Below, in pieces: positions 1 through 9,236 of a stretch of DNA of 64,000 bases. The translations under genes and the position numbers were made by a program. Below the pieces are notes generated by a model, which was not told the DNA's origin, searched no databases, and worked only from the letters and a program-made list of their open reading frames with translations. Numbering within the stretch: position 1 is the first letter of the stretch; each line of letters starts with the position of its first letter. Source of the stretch: Gardnerella piotii (GTDB lineage Bacteria > Actinomycetota > Actinomycetes > Actinomycetales > Bifidobacteriaceae); NCBI RefSeq assembly GCF_003397585.1, contig NZ_QJUV01000001.1, positions 434,001-498,000 of the forward strand, read 5' to 3'.

Positions 1-846
1 GTATCCGCTATAAGGGCTTGGTCCAGGAGCTATAGCCTTCTTAATAGCGTCATCTAAATCTCTTTCGTTAACGTGGAAGTTATCGGATATATCTCGTCCT
101 CTACTTCCTCCGTTACGAACGTTCAATGAATTCTTATAAGTAGAGCCATTATAATCATGGTCATTGTTAAATAAATTCTGATCGAACGATTTGCTTGCCT
201 CATGATTAAACAATTTAATATCATGAGAAAGGTTTGCATACGTTTGAGGTGAACTGCCATTGCGCTTGTAGAAATCAAATCGTAAATCAGTTACGGTATC
301 GCCTTTATAAGCACCATTGTTTAAATCTGCAACAGCATAAGGCACTAGCCACACATATTGCTGTTTTTTAGACGATGTAAGCATGGACTTGCCGTCGTTG
401 TTAAAGAACACGTCGAAGACTAGGTACTGGTCGTTTCCTATCGTTTTAACATGCGCATACATATCCGTCTTGTTCTTTAAGTCGTCGTAGTTGCCCTTGT
501 TGTAGTCATCATGATTTTCGTCAGTGTTCACGTAACCTGCGTCACCATTGCTATTTTGGTAGCGGTAGCGCTGATACTCAAGAATGTTTGGTGTATGTAG
601 CCAAGGAGTAGGATCATCGCTTGTGCTACGCACTTGAGATGCAAAAGCCGCTGTAGTTGGAGGAAGAAGAATATTAGAGGATGCGAGTAGTGGCTGACCG
701 CCCAAGCAGGTTGCTGCAGTAAGAACTGTTGTAAGCGCGCTAAGTGACAGTTTGCGCGCGGTTGATGCGTTAAAATCGGCGCTTACATTTGCAAATGAGC
801 GATACTCTTGATTGCGTGCGTGCTTTTGGCGAGTGTTCTTTGCCAT
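1..846 (-). CDS. Secreted surface adhesin, N-terminal part (runs off window)
   Basis: An uninterrupted minus-strand frame of 282 codons starts at ATG 846 and leaves the window at base 1, so only the N-terminus is present. The first ~70 residues form a long Sec signal: a basic N-region (MAKNTRQKHARNQEYRSFAN), a hydrophobic stretch (LSLSALTTVLTAATCLGG) and a likely cleavage after AAFA. The following region is rich in Tyr, Asn and Asp (WLHTPNILEYQRYRY; VFDVFFNNDGKSM), like the non-repeat head of Gardnerella and Bifidobacterium LPXTG/Rib-type adhesins. No sorting signal can be seen because the C-terminus is missing. Adhesin is an inference from signal and composition. A ten-G tract lies 222 bases upstream. 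Confidence 0.7.
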   Translation of the reverse strand, partial: MAKNTRQKHARNQEYRSFANVSADFNASTARKLSLSALTTVLTAATCLGGQPLLASSNILLPPTTAAFASQVRSTSDDPTPWLHTPNILEYQRYRYQNSNGDAGYVNTDENHDDYNKGNYDDLKNKTDMYAHVKTIGNDQYLVFDVFFNNDGKSMLTSSKKQQYVWLVPYAVADLNNGAYKGDTVTDLRFDFYKRNGSSPQTYANLSHDIKLFNHEASKSFDQNLFNNDHDYNGSTYKNSLNVRNGGSRGRDISDNFHVNERDLDDAIKKAIAPGPSPYSGY

Positions 847-1306
847 AATAATCCCCATTCTTTTTGTGTTCTTCTTTTATTCGGCCGCTTTGTGGAGCAT
901 GCGATGCATTGCGATTGCTAATGTGTGCTTAACATGTATGCATTCAAGCTTTGCTCAATTACATGAACAGATAAATATTCATCAATTCAAGATATTATAT
1001 CGTATTTTTGTTTTTTGAGTGAAATTTTTTAAGCGTGATGTTGACTACAAGTGTAAAATTTACTGATGGGGGGGGGGTATTTGATGCATATTATGTTGAT
1101 ATAACAATATATGGAGGATTTTATTATAAATTTTTAACCTTTTATGAAAATTTATTCAGATGCTACTTTGGCGTGTTGCACAACTAGGCGATTATACGCG
1201 GCGGGCAATAGTATAAATAAGGAGCAAAACGCGCGCGAATGGCAAGCAGAATAGATAGAACAGCTGTTGCGCAGCAAAAATCACATATAGCCAATAGGGA
1301 GTGATT
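847..1306. other. Divergent intergenic region, adhesin/ACT operon
   Basis: AT-rich 460-base spacer between the minus-strand adhesin and the plus-strand ACT gene. It contains the G10 tract at 1068-1077 and a TATAAAT box near 1212 that could serve the ACT operon. No supported gene was seen. Confidence 0.5.
1068..1077. repeat. Poly-G tract (10 G) upstream of adhesin
   Basis: Ten consecutive G on the plus strand (poly-C relative to the adhesin on the minus strand), followed by TAT. It is of a length at which slipped-strand change is common. It resembles the 13-G tract upstream of the pilus locus at 50225. Confidence 0.85.
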
Positions 1307-1600
1307 ATGAACACCACTAATAATGATGAAAACAAAGCCGTAATCACCGTAGTGGGCAAAGATGCTGTAGGAATCATAGCAAAAGTTACGACTCATTTAG
1401 CAAATAGCAAGGCGAATATTTTAGATATATCTCAAACAATCGTCAACGGATTCTTTAACATGATGATGATTGTAGACGTAAACGAAATAAGCGTAGAGTT
1501 TGGAGAGCTGGCCGAAGAATTGGCAAAGCTAGGCGAAGAAATAGGCGTTAGTATACACTGCCAGCGCGCAGAAATCTTTACAAACATGCACAGAATCTAG
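1307..1600 (+). CDS. ACT-domain protein (UPF0237)
   Basis: A 97-residue protein consisting of one ACT domain (AVITVVGKDAVGIIAKVTTHL near residues 11-31, then ILDISQTIV), the family in which small amino-acid-like ligands bind a regulatory fold. ATG 1307 is preferred over GTG 1301 because AGGGAG (1296-1301) gives proper ribosome-binding spacing only for the ATG. The next gene, 19 bases downstream, encodes the UPF0210 protein. The two families are widely neighbours and sometimes co-annotated as a GcvR-like regulator with a DUF711 partner. The ligand is unknown. Confidence 0.85.
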   Translation: MNTTNNDENKAVITVVGKDAVGIIAKVTTHLANSKANILDISQTIVNGFFNMMMIVDVNEISVEFGELAEELAKLGEEIGVSIHCQRAEIFTNMHRI

Positions 1601-1619
1601 GGATTAGTAGGAGAAGCCC

Positions 1620-2984
1620 ATGCTAAATATTATGGAAGTGAGCGAAACAAACTCCATGATCGAGCAAGAAAAGCTCGACGTTAGAACCATAACAATGGGA
1701 ATAAATCTGCTAGACTGCGTAGACGCAAGCGTGCAAAAAGTGTGCGAAAACGTATACAACAAGATTACGCGCCTTGCAAAAGACTTAGTCAGCACGGGCT
1801 GCGCGATTGAGCGCGACTACGGAATCCCGATTGTAAACAAGCGCATAACCGTAACGCCAATAAGCCTAGTTGGAGCAGCAGCGTGCAAAAGCCCAGACGA
1901 CTTTGTGCAAATTGCGCACGCGCTAGATAAAGCGGCTAAAAAAGTTGGAGTAGATTTGATTGGCGGCTACTCCGCTCTGCCTGCAAAATCCATGACAGCT
2001 GCCGATCGCATGCTTATAGAATCGCTGCCAAAAGCCTTGAACGAGACGGATATTGTGTGCTCGAGCGCAAACGTGGGGTCTACGCGAACTGGAATCGACA
2101 TGGATTGCGTGGAGTTACTTGGGCGAGTAGTCAAGCAAATCGCGCGCGCGACTGCAGACCGTGATTCGTACGGATGCGTAAAGTTCGTTGCATTTTGCAA
2201 CGCTCCAGACGATAATCCATTTATGGCAGGCGGATTCCACGGCGTAACCGAAGGAGACGCTGTAATAAACGTTGGCGTATCTGGGCCAGGCGTGGTTTCG
2301 CGCGCGCTAGACGAGGCGCGTGGCAAGAATTTTGCGTTCTTGTGCGAGACGATTAAGCGCACAGCTTTTAAGATTACGCGAGTTGGCCAGTTGGTTGCGC
2401 AAGAGGCATCTAGAAGGCTTGGTGTGCCGTTTGGAATAATCGACTTGTCGCTTGCGCCAACACCAGCCGTGGGAGATTCCGTAGGCGAAGTCCTAGAAAA
2501 AATCGGACTTTCTACTGTTGGCGCGCCTGGCACAACAGCCGCTCTTGCAATGCTTAACGATCAAGTTAAAAAGGGCGGAATAATGGCCAGCAGCTACGTT
2601 GGTGGGCTTTCTGGCGCGTTTATACCTGTTTCAGAAGACGCAAACATGATTGCTGCTGCAAAGTCTGTCTGCCTTAAAATAGAAAAGCTAGAAGCAATGA
2701 CGTGCGTATGCTCCGTAGGCCTAGATATGATTGCGATTCCTGGAAGCACAACTGCTGCAACAATATCTGGAATGATTGCGGATGAGGCAGCAATCGGCAT
2801 GATAAATCAAAAAACAACTGCTGTGCGAATAATTCCTGTGGAAGGCAAAAGCGTTGGGCAAATGGCCAATTTTGGCGGTTTAATGGGATATGCGCCGATT
2901 ATGCCGGTAAACACCGAAAGCTGCGAGGAATTCGTTTCGCGCGGTGGGCGAATTCCAGCGCCTGTACATAGCTTTAAGAATTAG
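1620..2984 (+). CDS. UPF0210 / DUF711 (PFL-like) family protein
   Basis: A 454-residue protein matching the UPF0210 (DUF711) family, whose usual length is about 450. Gly/Ala-rich segments such as [17 protein letters not shown] and [23 protein letters not shown] are typical. ATG 1620 has TAGGAGAAG just upstream. It forms an operon with the ACT gene. Some annotations relate the family to pyruvate-formate-lyase folds, but no glycyl-radical motif is visible. The biochemical role is unknown, so this is family membership only. Confidence 0.85.
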   Translation: MLNIMEVSETNSMIEQEKLDVRTITMGINLLDCVDASVQKVCENVYNKITRLAKDLVSTGCAIERDYGIPIVNKRITVTPISLVGAAACKSPDDFVQIAHALDKAAKKVGVDLIGGYSALPAKSMTAADRMLIESLPKALNETDIVCSSANVGSTRTGIDMDCVELLGRVVKQIARATADRDSYGCVKFVAFCNAPDDNPFMAGGFHGVTEGDAVINVGVSGPGVVSRALDEARGKNFAFLCETIKRTAFKITRVGQLVAQEASRRLGVPFGIIDLSLAPTPAVGDSVGEVLEKIGLSTVGAPGTTAALAMLNDQVKKGGIMASSYVGGLSGAFIPVSEDANMIAAAKSVCLKIEKLEAMTCVCSVGLDMIAIPGSTTAATISGMIADEAAIGMINQKTTAVRIIPVEGKSVGQMANFGGLMGYAPIMPVNTESCEEFVSRGGRIPAPVHSFKN

Positions 2985-3029
2985 GCGAATTAATCGTAAG
3001 TTTAATCGCGGTTTAATCACGGTTTAATT

Positions 3030-3066
3030 GTGACTTAGCTAGCGCTTAAATTGCGATTTAAGTCAC
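3030..3066. promoter_or_regulatory. Inverted repeat upstream of ribokinase
   Basis: Arms GTGACTTA (3030-3037) and TAAGTCAC (3059-3066) form a perfect 8-base inverted repeat with a 21-base centre, 65 bases before the ribokinase start. The preceding bases hold three near-repeats of GGTTTAATC. It could be an operator for the kinase or a weak terminator for the UPF0210 gene. There is no T-run. Confidence 0.35.
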
Positions 3067-3130
3067 GCTTGAATGACTGCTTAATTACTTTTAAATAACG
3101 AATTAATGGAGTTTTACGAAAGGATTTATT

Positions 3131-4150
3131 ATGGAAAAGACTACGCCACTAAGTGGCGAAATGCTTGCTAGCGCGCTAAAAAAGATAGGCGAATCAAGCA
3201 ATCACGTTGCTGTAGTAGGCTCCATGAACGCAGATTACACAATAGTTGCAGATCGTCTTCCAAATCCTGGAGAAACCGTAAATGGCAGTGATTTGCGCGT
3301 TCTTCCAGGCGGAAAATCGGGGAATCAGGCCGTTTCTGCAGCGAAAATCGGCGCGAACGTGCAAATGTTTGGCGCGGTAGGCAGCGACGAAAATGCAAAA
3401 TTCCTACTAAACACGCTAGAATCTGCTGGAGTAGACACGTCTAGAATTTTGCGCGTAGAAGGCGTAAAAAGTGGCGCAACAGTAATAACAGTAGACGCAA
3501 AAGGTGGCGAAAACACAATCGTTTACGCTCCAGGGTCTAATGCAAAAGTGAGCGTGGAATACATTAGCCAAAACGATGTTAAGCAAGCAATTTGCAGCGC
3601 AAGCGTTTTAGGATTATGCCTAGAAAGCCCAATGGAAACCGTAACGGCGGCGGCAAAAATTGCGCGTGCGGCTGGCGTAAAAGTTTTGCTAAATAATTCG
3701 CCTTTTGTAAGCGAGCTGCCACGCGAGTTGATTGAAAACGCAAGCATACTTCTTGTAAACGAGCACGAGATGGCGCAATTGCTTAAAATTAGCGAGCCAG
3801 AAGACGGAAATTGGGATGATTTTGACTGGCACGATGCTGCGCGCATTATGCACGAGTATGGTTTTGACGAGGCGGTTGTAACGCTTGGCGCAGAAGGCTC
3901 GGTTGTTTTAGACTACGCTGCGCAAGATGGCAAAAAGGCTGTGCGAATTTGCCCTCAACGCGTTAAAGCAGTAGACACAACGGGCTGCGGAGACGCGTTT
4001 ATGGGAACCGTTTTAGCAGGACTTGCCGCTGGCTTTAGTCTAGCGCAAAGCGCACAAGTTGCCACTTACGTTTCGGCGTATGCAGCAATGGGATTTGGAG
4101 CGCAAAGCTCGTATGGAAGTGCGCAGCAGGTTGTTCGCGCATTTGAGTAG
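3131..4150 (+). CDS. rbsK: Ribokinase (PfkB family)
   Basis: Predicted to phosphorylate D-ribose to ribose 5-phosphate in the cytoplasm. The 339-residue protein shows the PfkB pattern: N-terminal VVGSMNADYTIVADRLPNPG near residue 30, GGKSGNQAVSAAKIG near residue 73, and the anion-hole/catalytic signature DTTGCGD (282-288) with Asp288 as general base. The length is slightly above the usual ~310 because of a 25-residue N-terminal lead. AAGGA precedes ATG 3131. The next gene is prs, which uses ribose 5-phosphate, so ribose salvage into PRPP is a natural reading. Another pentose or nucleoside substrate cannot be excluded. Confidence 0.85.
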   Translation: MEKTTPLSGEMLASALKKIGESSNHVAVVGSMNADYTIVADRLPNPGETVNGSDLRVLPGGKSGNQAVSAAKIGANVQMFGAVGSDENAKFLLNTLESAGVDTSRILRVEGVKSGATVITVDAKGGENTIVYAPGSNAKVSVEYISQNDVKQAICSASVLGLCLESPMETVTAAAKIARAAGVKVLLNNSPFVSELPRELIENASILLVNEHEMAQLLKISEPEDGNWDDFDWHDAARIMHEYGFDEAVVTLGAEGSVVLDYAAQDGKKAVRICPQRVKAVDTTGCGDAFMGTVLAGLAAGFSLAQSAQVATYVSAYAAMGFGAQSSYGSAQQVVRAFE

Positions 4151-4217
4151 TGGCGTTGTATGCTGCTAAACTAGTCGCGTATGCGTTTTTACAGATTTTG
4201 CAAACGGGAAGGCAAAT

Positions 4218-5234
4218 ATGTCAACAATTCTTGAAGGCACTCCAAAAAAGCAAATGATGCTTGTAACGGGTAGAGCGTATCCACAACTTGCGGAAGAAAC
4301 CGCCAACTACCTTGGAATAGACGTGCTGGAAACAACTGCCTACGATTTTGCAAACGGGGAGATGTATGTGCGCTTTACGCAGCCAGTTAGAGGCGCAGAC
4401 GTTTTTGTTTTGCAAGCGCACACCGATCCAATCAACAATTGGATTATGGAGCAGCTGCTTATGGTGGATTCTTTAAGGCGAGCATCCGCTAGAAGCATAA
4501 ACGTTGTTGCGCCTTTCTTTGGGTATTCGCGTCAAGACAAAAAGCATCAAGGCCGCGAGCCAATTACAGCGCGACTTATGTTTGACTTGTTCCGATCTGC
4601 TGGAGCTACTCGTATTTTGACTGTAGACATGCACGCGGCTCAAGAGCAGGGATTCTTCGACGGTCCTGTGGATCACTTAACAGCTATGCCAGTTTTGATT
4701 GACTACGTTCGCAATACTATGAGCCTAGAAAACACTACGATTGTTTCTCCAGACGCAGGGCGAATCAAGGTTTCGGAGCAATGGGCTGCAAAGCTTGGCG
4801 GATTGCCATTAGCGTTTATTCACAAAACGCGCGATATAACAAGGCCAAATCACGCGGAAGCGCATGGAATTATTGGAGATATTCAAGGCCGCGATTGCAT
4901 TGTTGTAGACGATATGATTGATACGGCTGGCACGATTTGCGAAGCTGTGCGCACACTTAAAGGCGCTGGTGCAAAATCCGTTACTTTGGTTGCAACTCAT
5001 GCGCTGCTATCTGGCCCTGCAGTAGAGCGACTTAAGAGTTGTGGCGCGCGCGAAATCATTTTAACGGATACAGTTCCTGTTTCCGAAGAAAAGCGCTTAG
5101 AAAATATGACGGTTCTTTCGATTGCGCCTCTTTTGGCTGCTGGAATTAGGTCTGTGTTTAGGTCCGGATCGCTTGTTTCGCTTAGAAACGCGCTTCCAGA
5201 AGACATGAAGCACAGGAATATTTACGCTCATTAG
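4218..5234 (+). CDS. prs: Ribose-phosphate pyrophosphokinase
   Basis: Makes PRPP from ribose 5-phosphate and ATP, feeding nucleotide, NAD, His and Trp synthesis. The 338-residue protein has the class I pattern: FANGEMYVRF near residue 45, SINVVAPFFGYSRQDKKHQG near 95-114, VDMHAAQEQGFF near 140, and the PRPP loop IVVDDMIDTAGTICEA near 228-243. A GGGAAGG site precedes ATG 4218. It lies 67 bases after ribokinase in the same direction, consistent with co-transcription. No truncation is seen. Confidence 0.95.
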   Translation: MSTILEGTPKKQMMLVTGRAYPQLAEETANYLGIDVLETTAYDFANGEMYVRFTQPVRGADVFVLQAHTDPINNWIMEQLLMVDSLRRASARSINVVAPFFGYSRQDKKHQGREPITARLMFDLFRSAGATRILTVDMHAAQEQGFFDGPVDHLTAMPVLIDYVRNTMSLENTTIVSPDAGRIKVSEQWAAKLGGLPLAFIHKTRDITRPNHAEAHGIIGDIQGRDCIVVDDMIDTAGTICEAVRTLKGAGAKSVTLVATHALLSGPAVERLKSCGAREIILTDTVPVSEEKRLENMTVLSIAPLLAAGIRSVFRSGSLVSLRNALPEDMKHRNIYAH

Positions 5235-5430
5235 TGTTGTTGATTAGCTGCGCGGCGGTGAGTCGCAAGCATGATGTAGACTTAGTAGGTTGTTCGTAAA
5301 ATTAAATATGCAAAAATTATTGCGTAATAATCGCGTAATAAATTGTGTAATAACTTGATTTACGAACGATTTTGCAAACACACTCCTGCTGTGGAAAGCC
5401 CGCAGCCGAATAGTCCGAAGGAGGTGGGTG

Positions 5431-5727
5431 ATGTCTGCACACAAGTATGAACTGATGTTCATTGCCGATCCAGAGCTTGACGAGCGCGGTCTTAAGAAGT
5501 TGACCGAGCAGTATCTTGAGCTTGTCACCAAAGAGGGCGGTTCCGTTGATGGTACCGACTATTGGGGTCGCCGTAAGCTTGCTTACGAGATTGATGGCAA
5601 GAACGAAGGTAACTACGTTGTAGTGAATTACACTGCCGAGCCAGCACTTAGCGACGAGCTTGACCGTGTTTTGAACCTTAACGAATCTGTAGTCCGCACG
5701 AAGATTCTTCGCAAGGACGCAAAGTAA
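5431..5727 (+). CDS. rpsF: 30S ribosomal protein S6
   Basis: Small-subunit protein that pairs with S18 on 16S rRNA. The 98-residue product has the S6 fold signature ([17 protein letters not shown], then [23 protein letters not shown]). ATG 5431 is chosen over GTG 5428 because GGAGGTGGG ends just before it. It heads the classic rpsF-ssb-rpsR-rplI cluster. The stop codon lies in a short tandem repeat (GCAAAGTAAA repeated, 5716-5750). Confidence 0.95.
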   Translation: MSAHKYELMFIADPELDERGLKKLTEQYLELVTKEGGSVDGTDYWGRRKLAYEIDGKNEGNYVVVNYTAEPALSDELDRVLNLNESVVRTKILRKDAK

Positions 5728-5889
5728 AGCAAAGTAAAGCAAAGTAAAGTCAAAAGTTTAGGGACAATATCCAAAATTTTATTTAGATTAGTTTGATTAA
5801 TTTATAGTCAAATAGTCAAATAGCCAAATTGGATTTGCTCTAAATTGTTCCACGAAATTGTTCCAAGTCTTAATAGAAAAGAGGCTACG

Positions 5890-6531
5890 ATGGCTGGAGA
5901 AACTGTTATAACCGTGATTGGTAATTTGGCTAAAGAGCCAGAAACTGCTACCAGTTCCAACGGTAGTGTTAGAACGTCTTTTACGATTGTTTCTAATTCC
6001 TCTACTTTTGACAGAAGAACAAACAGCTACGTTAACGGCACGCCATTATCGCTTAGATGCGTTGCATGGGGCGACTTAGCTGAGCATTGCGCACAAACAC
6101 TTACTAAGGGAATGCGCGTTATTATTCAGGGTAGGTTGCGTGCAAACAACTACGTTGATAAAAACAGCAACGAAAAACGATACAGCATTGATTTGATGAT
6201 TGATGAGATTGGGCCATCCTTGCGTTTTGCAACCGCTCAGGTTAATCGTTTGAGCTCGAAGGGCGGTTTTGCTGGGAACAATGGCGGATTCAATCAGGGC
6301 GCTGGTGCTGGAGCTGGAATGAATGCTGGTGGATACACTGGCGGTTATGCTGGCGGCGCGAATTATGCGAATAGTGCGGCTGCTGGTGCTGGAATGAATG
6401 CGCAAAATGGCGCTAATCAGGGCGTAAACGTTGAAGACCCGTGGAGTGCTTCTGCTCCATCAAACGGCGGATTTGCAACGTTTGGAGCTAGCTCCGATTT
6501 TGGTGGAACAGACGAAGAGCCAGAGTTCTAG
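5890..6531 (+). CDS. ssb: Single-stranded DNA-binding protein
   Basis: Binds ssDNA during replication, repair and recombination. The start is placed at ATG 5890 with AAAAGAGG upstream, giving 213 residues and the normal N-terminus MAGETVITVIGNLAKEPE. The OB fold occupies roughly residues 1-115 (SLRCVAWGDLAEHCAQTLTK; VIIQGRLRANNY). A Gly/Asn/Ala-rich disordered linker follows, with the near-repeat GAGAGMNAG / AAAGAGMNAQ. The acidic tip DEEPEF is the SSB-protein interaction tail, differing from the common DDIPF end. It sits between rpsF and rpsR as in most bacteria. Confidence 0.95.
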   Translation: MAGETVITVIGNLAKEPETATSSNGSVRTSFTIVSNSSTFDRRTNSYVNGTPLSLRCVAWGDLAEHCAQTLTKGMRVIIQGRLRANNYVDKNSNEKRYSIDLMIDEIGPSLRFATAQVNRLSSKGGFAGNNGGFNQGAGAGAGMNAGGYTGGYAGGANYANSAAAGAGMNAQNGANQGVNVEDPWSASAPSNGGFATFGASSDFGGTDEEPEF

Positions 6532-6731
6532 TTTTTCTAGTTTTTCTAGTTTTATGCGCGCGCTAATGGCGTCTAGTCGCCGCTGCTTTAGGGCAGATAG
6601 TTTAGCGAATATGACTTATTGCTTGTAAAACTAATGCTGGTAAAAATCTAAATACGACTTTACAATTAAAAACATCAGTTTAGCGTATAAACAAAAACAA
6701 AAAGTTTAACGCATTTAAGAGAGGACATCCT

Positions 6732-6980
6732 ATGTCACGTAAGAGGCCGCAACCACCGGTCAAGCCTTTTAAGAAGAAGCCAAATCCTTTGAAGGCTGCC
6801 AAGATTACTGAAATTGATTACAAGGACGTTGCTTTGTTGCGTAAGTTCGTTTCGGACCGCGGCAAGATTCGTTCCCGTCGTATTACTGGTGTAACCGTAC
6901 AGGAACAGCGCAAGATCGCGAAGGCCGTTAAGAACGCTCGCGAGATGGCTTTGCTCCCATACGCCACTACTGGTCGCTGA
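6732..6980 (+). CDS. rpsR: 30S ribosomal protein S18
   Basis: Partner of S6 in the small subunit. The 82-residue product has a basic Pro-rich N-terminus ([19 protein letters not shown]) and the S18 signature [32 protein letters not shown] precedes ATG 6732. It lacks the N-terminal CxxC pair found in zinc-type S18 paralogues. It is followed 15 bases later by rplI. Confidence 0.95.
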   Translation: MSRKRPQPPVKPFKKKPNPLKAAKITEIDYKDVALLRKFVSDRGKIRSRRITGVTVQEQRKIAKAVKNAREMALLPYATTGR

Positions 6981-6995
6981 TTGAGAGGATAGAAC

Positions 6996-7442
6996 ATGGC
7001 AGAAACCAAGGTTATTCTCACCAAGACCGTTGCAAACTTGGGTCACTCTGGTGACGTTATTACTGTTAAGGCTGGTTACGCACGTAACTACTTGATTCCA
7101 CAGGGCTTGGCCTTTGCGTGGAATAAGGGCGCTGCTTCCCAGATTGAAGCGATGCGTCGCGCACGCTTGGCTAAGGCTGTTGCCACTCGCGAAGAGGCTG
7201 TTGCAGCTAAGGCCGCAATCGAAGGCACTGTTGTAGAAATCGCCGCTAAGGTGAGCGAGTCTGGTAAGCTCTTCGGTGGTATTTCCGCCGATAAGATTGC
7301 TGCTGCTTTGGCACCAAAGGCCGCCGTTGAAGCACGCGCTATTAGCGTTGCTGCAATCAAGACCACTGGCGAATTCCCAGCAACTGTGGCTCTTCACCCA
7401 GAAATTAGCGCTTCCTTTACTGTTAAGGTTGTAGCTGAGTAG
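6996..7442 (+). CDS. rplI: 50S ribosomal protein L9
   Basis: Large-subunit protein with an N-terminal globular domain ([32 protein letters not shown]), a central Ala-rich helix (residues ~50-80) and a C-terminal domain ([18 protein letters not shown]). The length of 148 residues is normal. TTGAGAGGA lies before ATG 6996. It is the last gene of the S6 cluster and is followed by an intrinsic terminator at 7564-7618. Confidence 0.95.
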   Translation: MAETKVILTKTVANLGHSGDVITVKAGYARNYLIPQGLAFAWNKGAASQIEAMRRARLAKAVATREEAVAAKAAIEGTVVEIAAKVSESGKLFGGISADKIAAALAPKAAVEARAISVAAIKTTGEFPATVALHPEISASFTVKVVAE

Positions 7443-7563
7443 TTAAACGTGTTCCAGCTTCCCACGTGGGTTTTGTGAGTTCTTGCAAGTTTTCTTGCGA
7501 TTGCTTGTGATTTTGCGGAATTTGCGATGGGAGGCAATCCATTTGGATTGATCTTAAGCATTG

Positions 7564-7618
7564 GCTCTGTGCGAATTGTGGTGAGTTTTACTTGCTGCGA
7601 TTTGCGCAGAGCTTTTTT
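7564..7618 (+). terminator. Rho-independent terminator after rplI
   Basis: The arms GCTCTGTGCGAA (7564-7575) and TTTGCGCAGAGC (7601-7612) pair along 12 bases with two G-U pairs, followed by six T (7613-7618). It lies 122 bases after the rplI stop. Confidence 0.75.
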
Positions 7619-7620
7619 AT

Positions 7621-7755
7621 TCGCGACGACCTGCCTTTTCGCTTAAAGCGTAGCGCGAAAAGGTAATTCGGAGCGCTGAGCAGCTCAAGGCAGAAGCACT
7701 GCTTCTGCGCTGCGAAGACGTTCGCGCGCTTAGACCGCGCGAACGATTACCTGTC
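7621..7755. repeat. Modular palindromic element, full copy A
   Basis: Reference copy of the CGACGACCTGCC family. In order: hairpin 1 (CTTTTCGC pairing with GCGAAAAG), linker GGTAATTCGGAGCGCTGAG, flanking stem GCAGC (7680-7684)/GCTGC (7709-7713) enclosing the palindrome GCAGAAGCACTGCTTCTGC (7690-7708), then CGAAGAC and hairpin 3 GTTCGCGCG (7720-7728)/CGCGCGAAC (7736-7744), ending CGATTACCTG. No coding potential is seen. Confidence 0.8.
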
Positions 7756-7880
7756 ATGTAGTGTGTTTGTATTTGATTTTGGTGTTTTTTAGTACAATCG
7801 CACTACATAAACACGCAGAACTGTAGTGTGTTTGTACCTGATTTATGGCGTGTTGTGATACAAACGCACTACATGAAGCG
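7756..7880. repeat. Two TGTAGTG...CACTACA hairpins
   Basis: Two tandem imperfect palindromes with arms TGTAGTGTGTTTGTA and GTACAATCGCACTACA (first), and GTACC/GATAC variants (second). They lie between copy A and the mevalonate operon. There is no T-run, so they are not obvious terminators. About 180 further bases before the mvk start hold no supported gene. Confidence 0.75.
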
Positions 7881-8058
7881 GAAATGTGAATGTGTTGTGT
7901 GCGTATTGCGCAAATCGTGGTGTTGAATCGTTTTAGCTACTAAATTATAAAAGTTGATAAATAGACTTAACATGCAAAAGCGAGCATTTGCGCAATTATG
8001 CAATGCTAATAATTAAGCAATGCCAATAAGTGAACCAGTGCGTCGCAAAGGAGGATTA

Positions 8059-9204
8059 GTGACTGAGTGCAATACTTTAGCGAATCGCCACGCGTCTAAT
8101 CCGTGCGATTGCAATAATGAGCGCACAAAAAATCGCGTACATAATCGCATTGGCGTTGGGCAGACTTGCGCAAAAGTAATTCTTTTTGGTGAGCATTCGG
8201 TTGTTTATGGCTACAGTGCAGTGGCTCTTCCGCTGAAAAATCTTAAGATGCGCGCAACAGTTAGTAGCGCAAACGCAGAAAAGGCATACAACGCACAAAA
8301 CGCAGAAAACGAATTAAACGCAGGTGCGCAAAAGTCGCAAGCAACCGACGAGCTAGTTACCCAAATCGAAAATAATCCTAATAAAAACAGCTTGCAAGAG
8401 CTTGCTCAAAGTTACGTAACGCTTAAAGCGTTGGATTTTTGCGGGCCATTAAAAAATGCACCAAAGCGTTTGAACTCCATTAAAACCGCGATTTATAAGG
8501 CTTTGCAATTTGCGAATTGGCACGGCGAAGCGTTACAAGTGGAAACAGCTTGCGATTTTCCGCCAGAGCGAGGATTGGGGTCGTCGGCTGCAGCTGCAGG
8601 TGCTGTAATTCGCGCGATTCTAGACTATTACGCGATTGAAGCCAGCGAGGGTCAGCTTTTTGCGCTTACGCAGGAGGCAGAAAATATTGCTCATGGAAAG
8701 GCATCTGGATTAGACGCTAAGGCTACTGCTTCGGCGCGTGCGGTGCGATTTTTGCGCGGCGAATTTAGCAATATAAATATACGATTGCACGCGTGGCTTG
8801 TTTTGGCTGATTCGGGGTGCAAGGGTCAAACGCGCGATACGGTTGAAGCATTGCGCAAAAAGCACGATTTGAATCCGCATGCGGTTGATGCGATGCTAGA
8901 GCAGCTTGGGAAAATCGCTATTAGCGCGCAAGATGATTTAGAGCTTGGGCGGCCGCTGGAAATTGGGCTTAAGATGAGCCGCGCGCACAAGATTCTTGCG
9001 CAATTAGGCGTGAGCACGCCACTATTAGACGAGTTGGTTAGTGCTGCGTGCAAAAGTGGTGCTTTGGGAGCAAAGCTGACTGGAGGCGGCGGCGGCGGAT
9101 GCGTTATCGCGCTTGCGCAAAACTACGAGGATGCGCTTAAAGTGGCGCTGGCTTTAGAGCGTGCAGGTGCTGCCAAAACGTGGATTGTGGAAATTGGCAG
9201 TTAG
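8059..9204 (+). CDS. mvk: Mevalonate kinase
   Basis: GHMP kinase that phosphorylates mevalonate to 5-phosphomevalonate in isoprenoid synthesis. GTG 8059 is chosen because AAAGGAGG (8047-8054) is immediately upstream, giving 381 residues. An in-frame ATG at 8020 lacks such a site. Motifs are AKVILFGEHSVVYGYSAVALP near residue 35, the ATP loop PPERGLGSSAAAA (from residue 168), and C-terminal GAKLTGGGGGGCVIAL. Residues ~75-110 are a variable insert containing KSQATDE, one of the recurring SQAT segments. It is the first gene of a three-gene mevalonate operon, and mvaD starts 32 bases after it. Confidence 0.92.
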   Translation: MTECNTLANRHASNPCDCNNERTKNRVHNRIGVGQTCAKVILFGEHSVVYGYSAVALPLKNLKMRATVSSANAEKAYNAQNAENELNAGAQKSQATDELVTQIENNPNKNSLQELAQSYVTLKALDFCGPLKNAPKRLNSIKTAIYKALQFANWHGEALQVETACDFPPERGLGSSAAAAGAVIRAILDYYAIEASEGQLFALTQEAENIAHGKASGLDAKATASARAVRFLRGEFSNINIRLHAWLVLADSGCKGQTRDTVEALRKKHDLNPHAVDAMLEQLGKIAISAQDDLELGRPLEIGLKMSRAHKILAQLGVSTPLLDELVSAACKSGALGAKLTGGGGGGCVIALAQNYEDALKVALALERAGAAKTWIVEIGS

Positions 9205-9236
9205 AAAGGTTATAGAAAGGTTTTAGAAAGGTTATT

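Noticed and set aside
8020..8058. Upstream ATG for mevalonate kinase
   Set aside because: The strong AAAGGAGG lies downstream of this ATG and directly serves GTG 8059.
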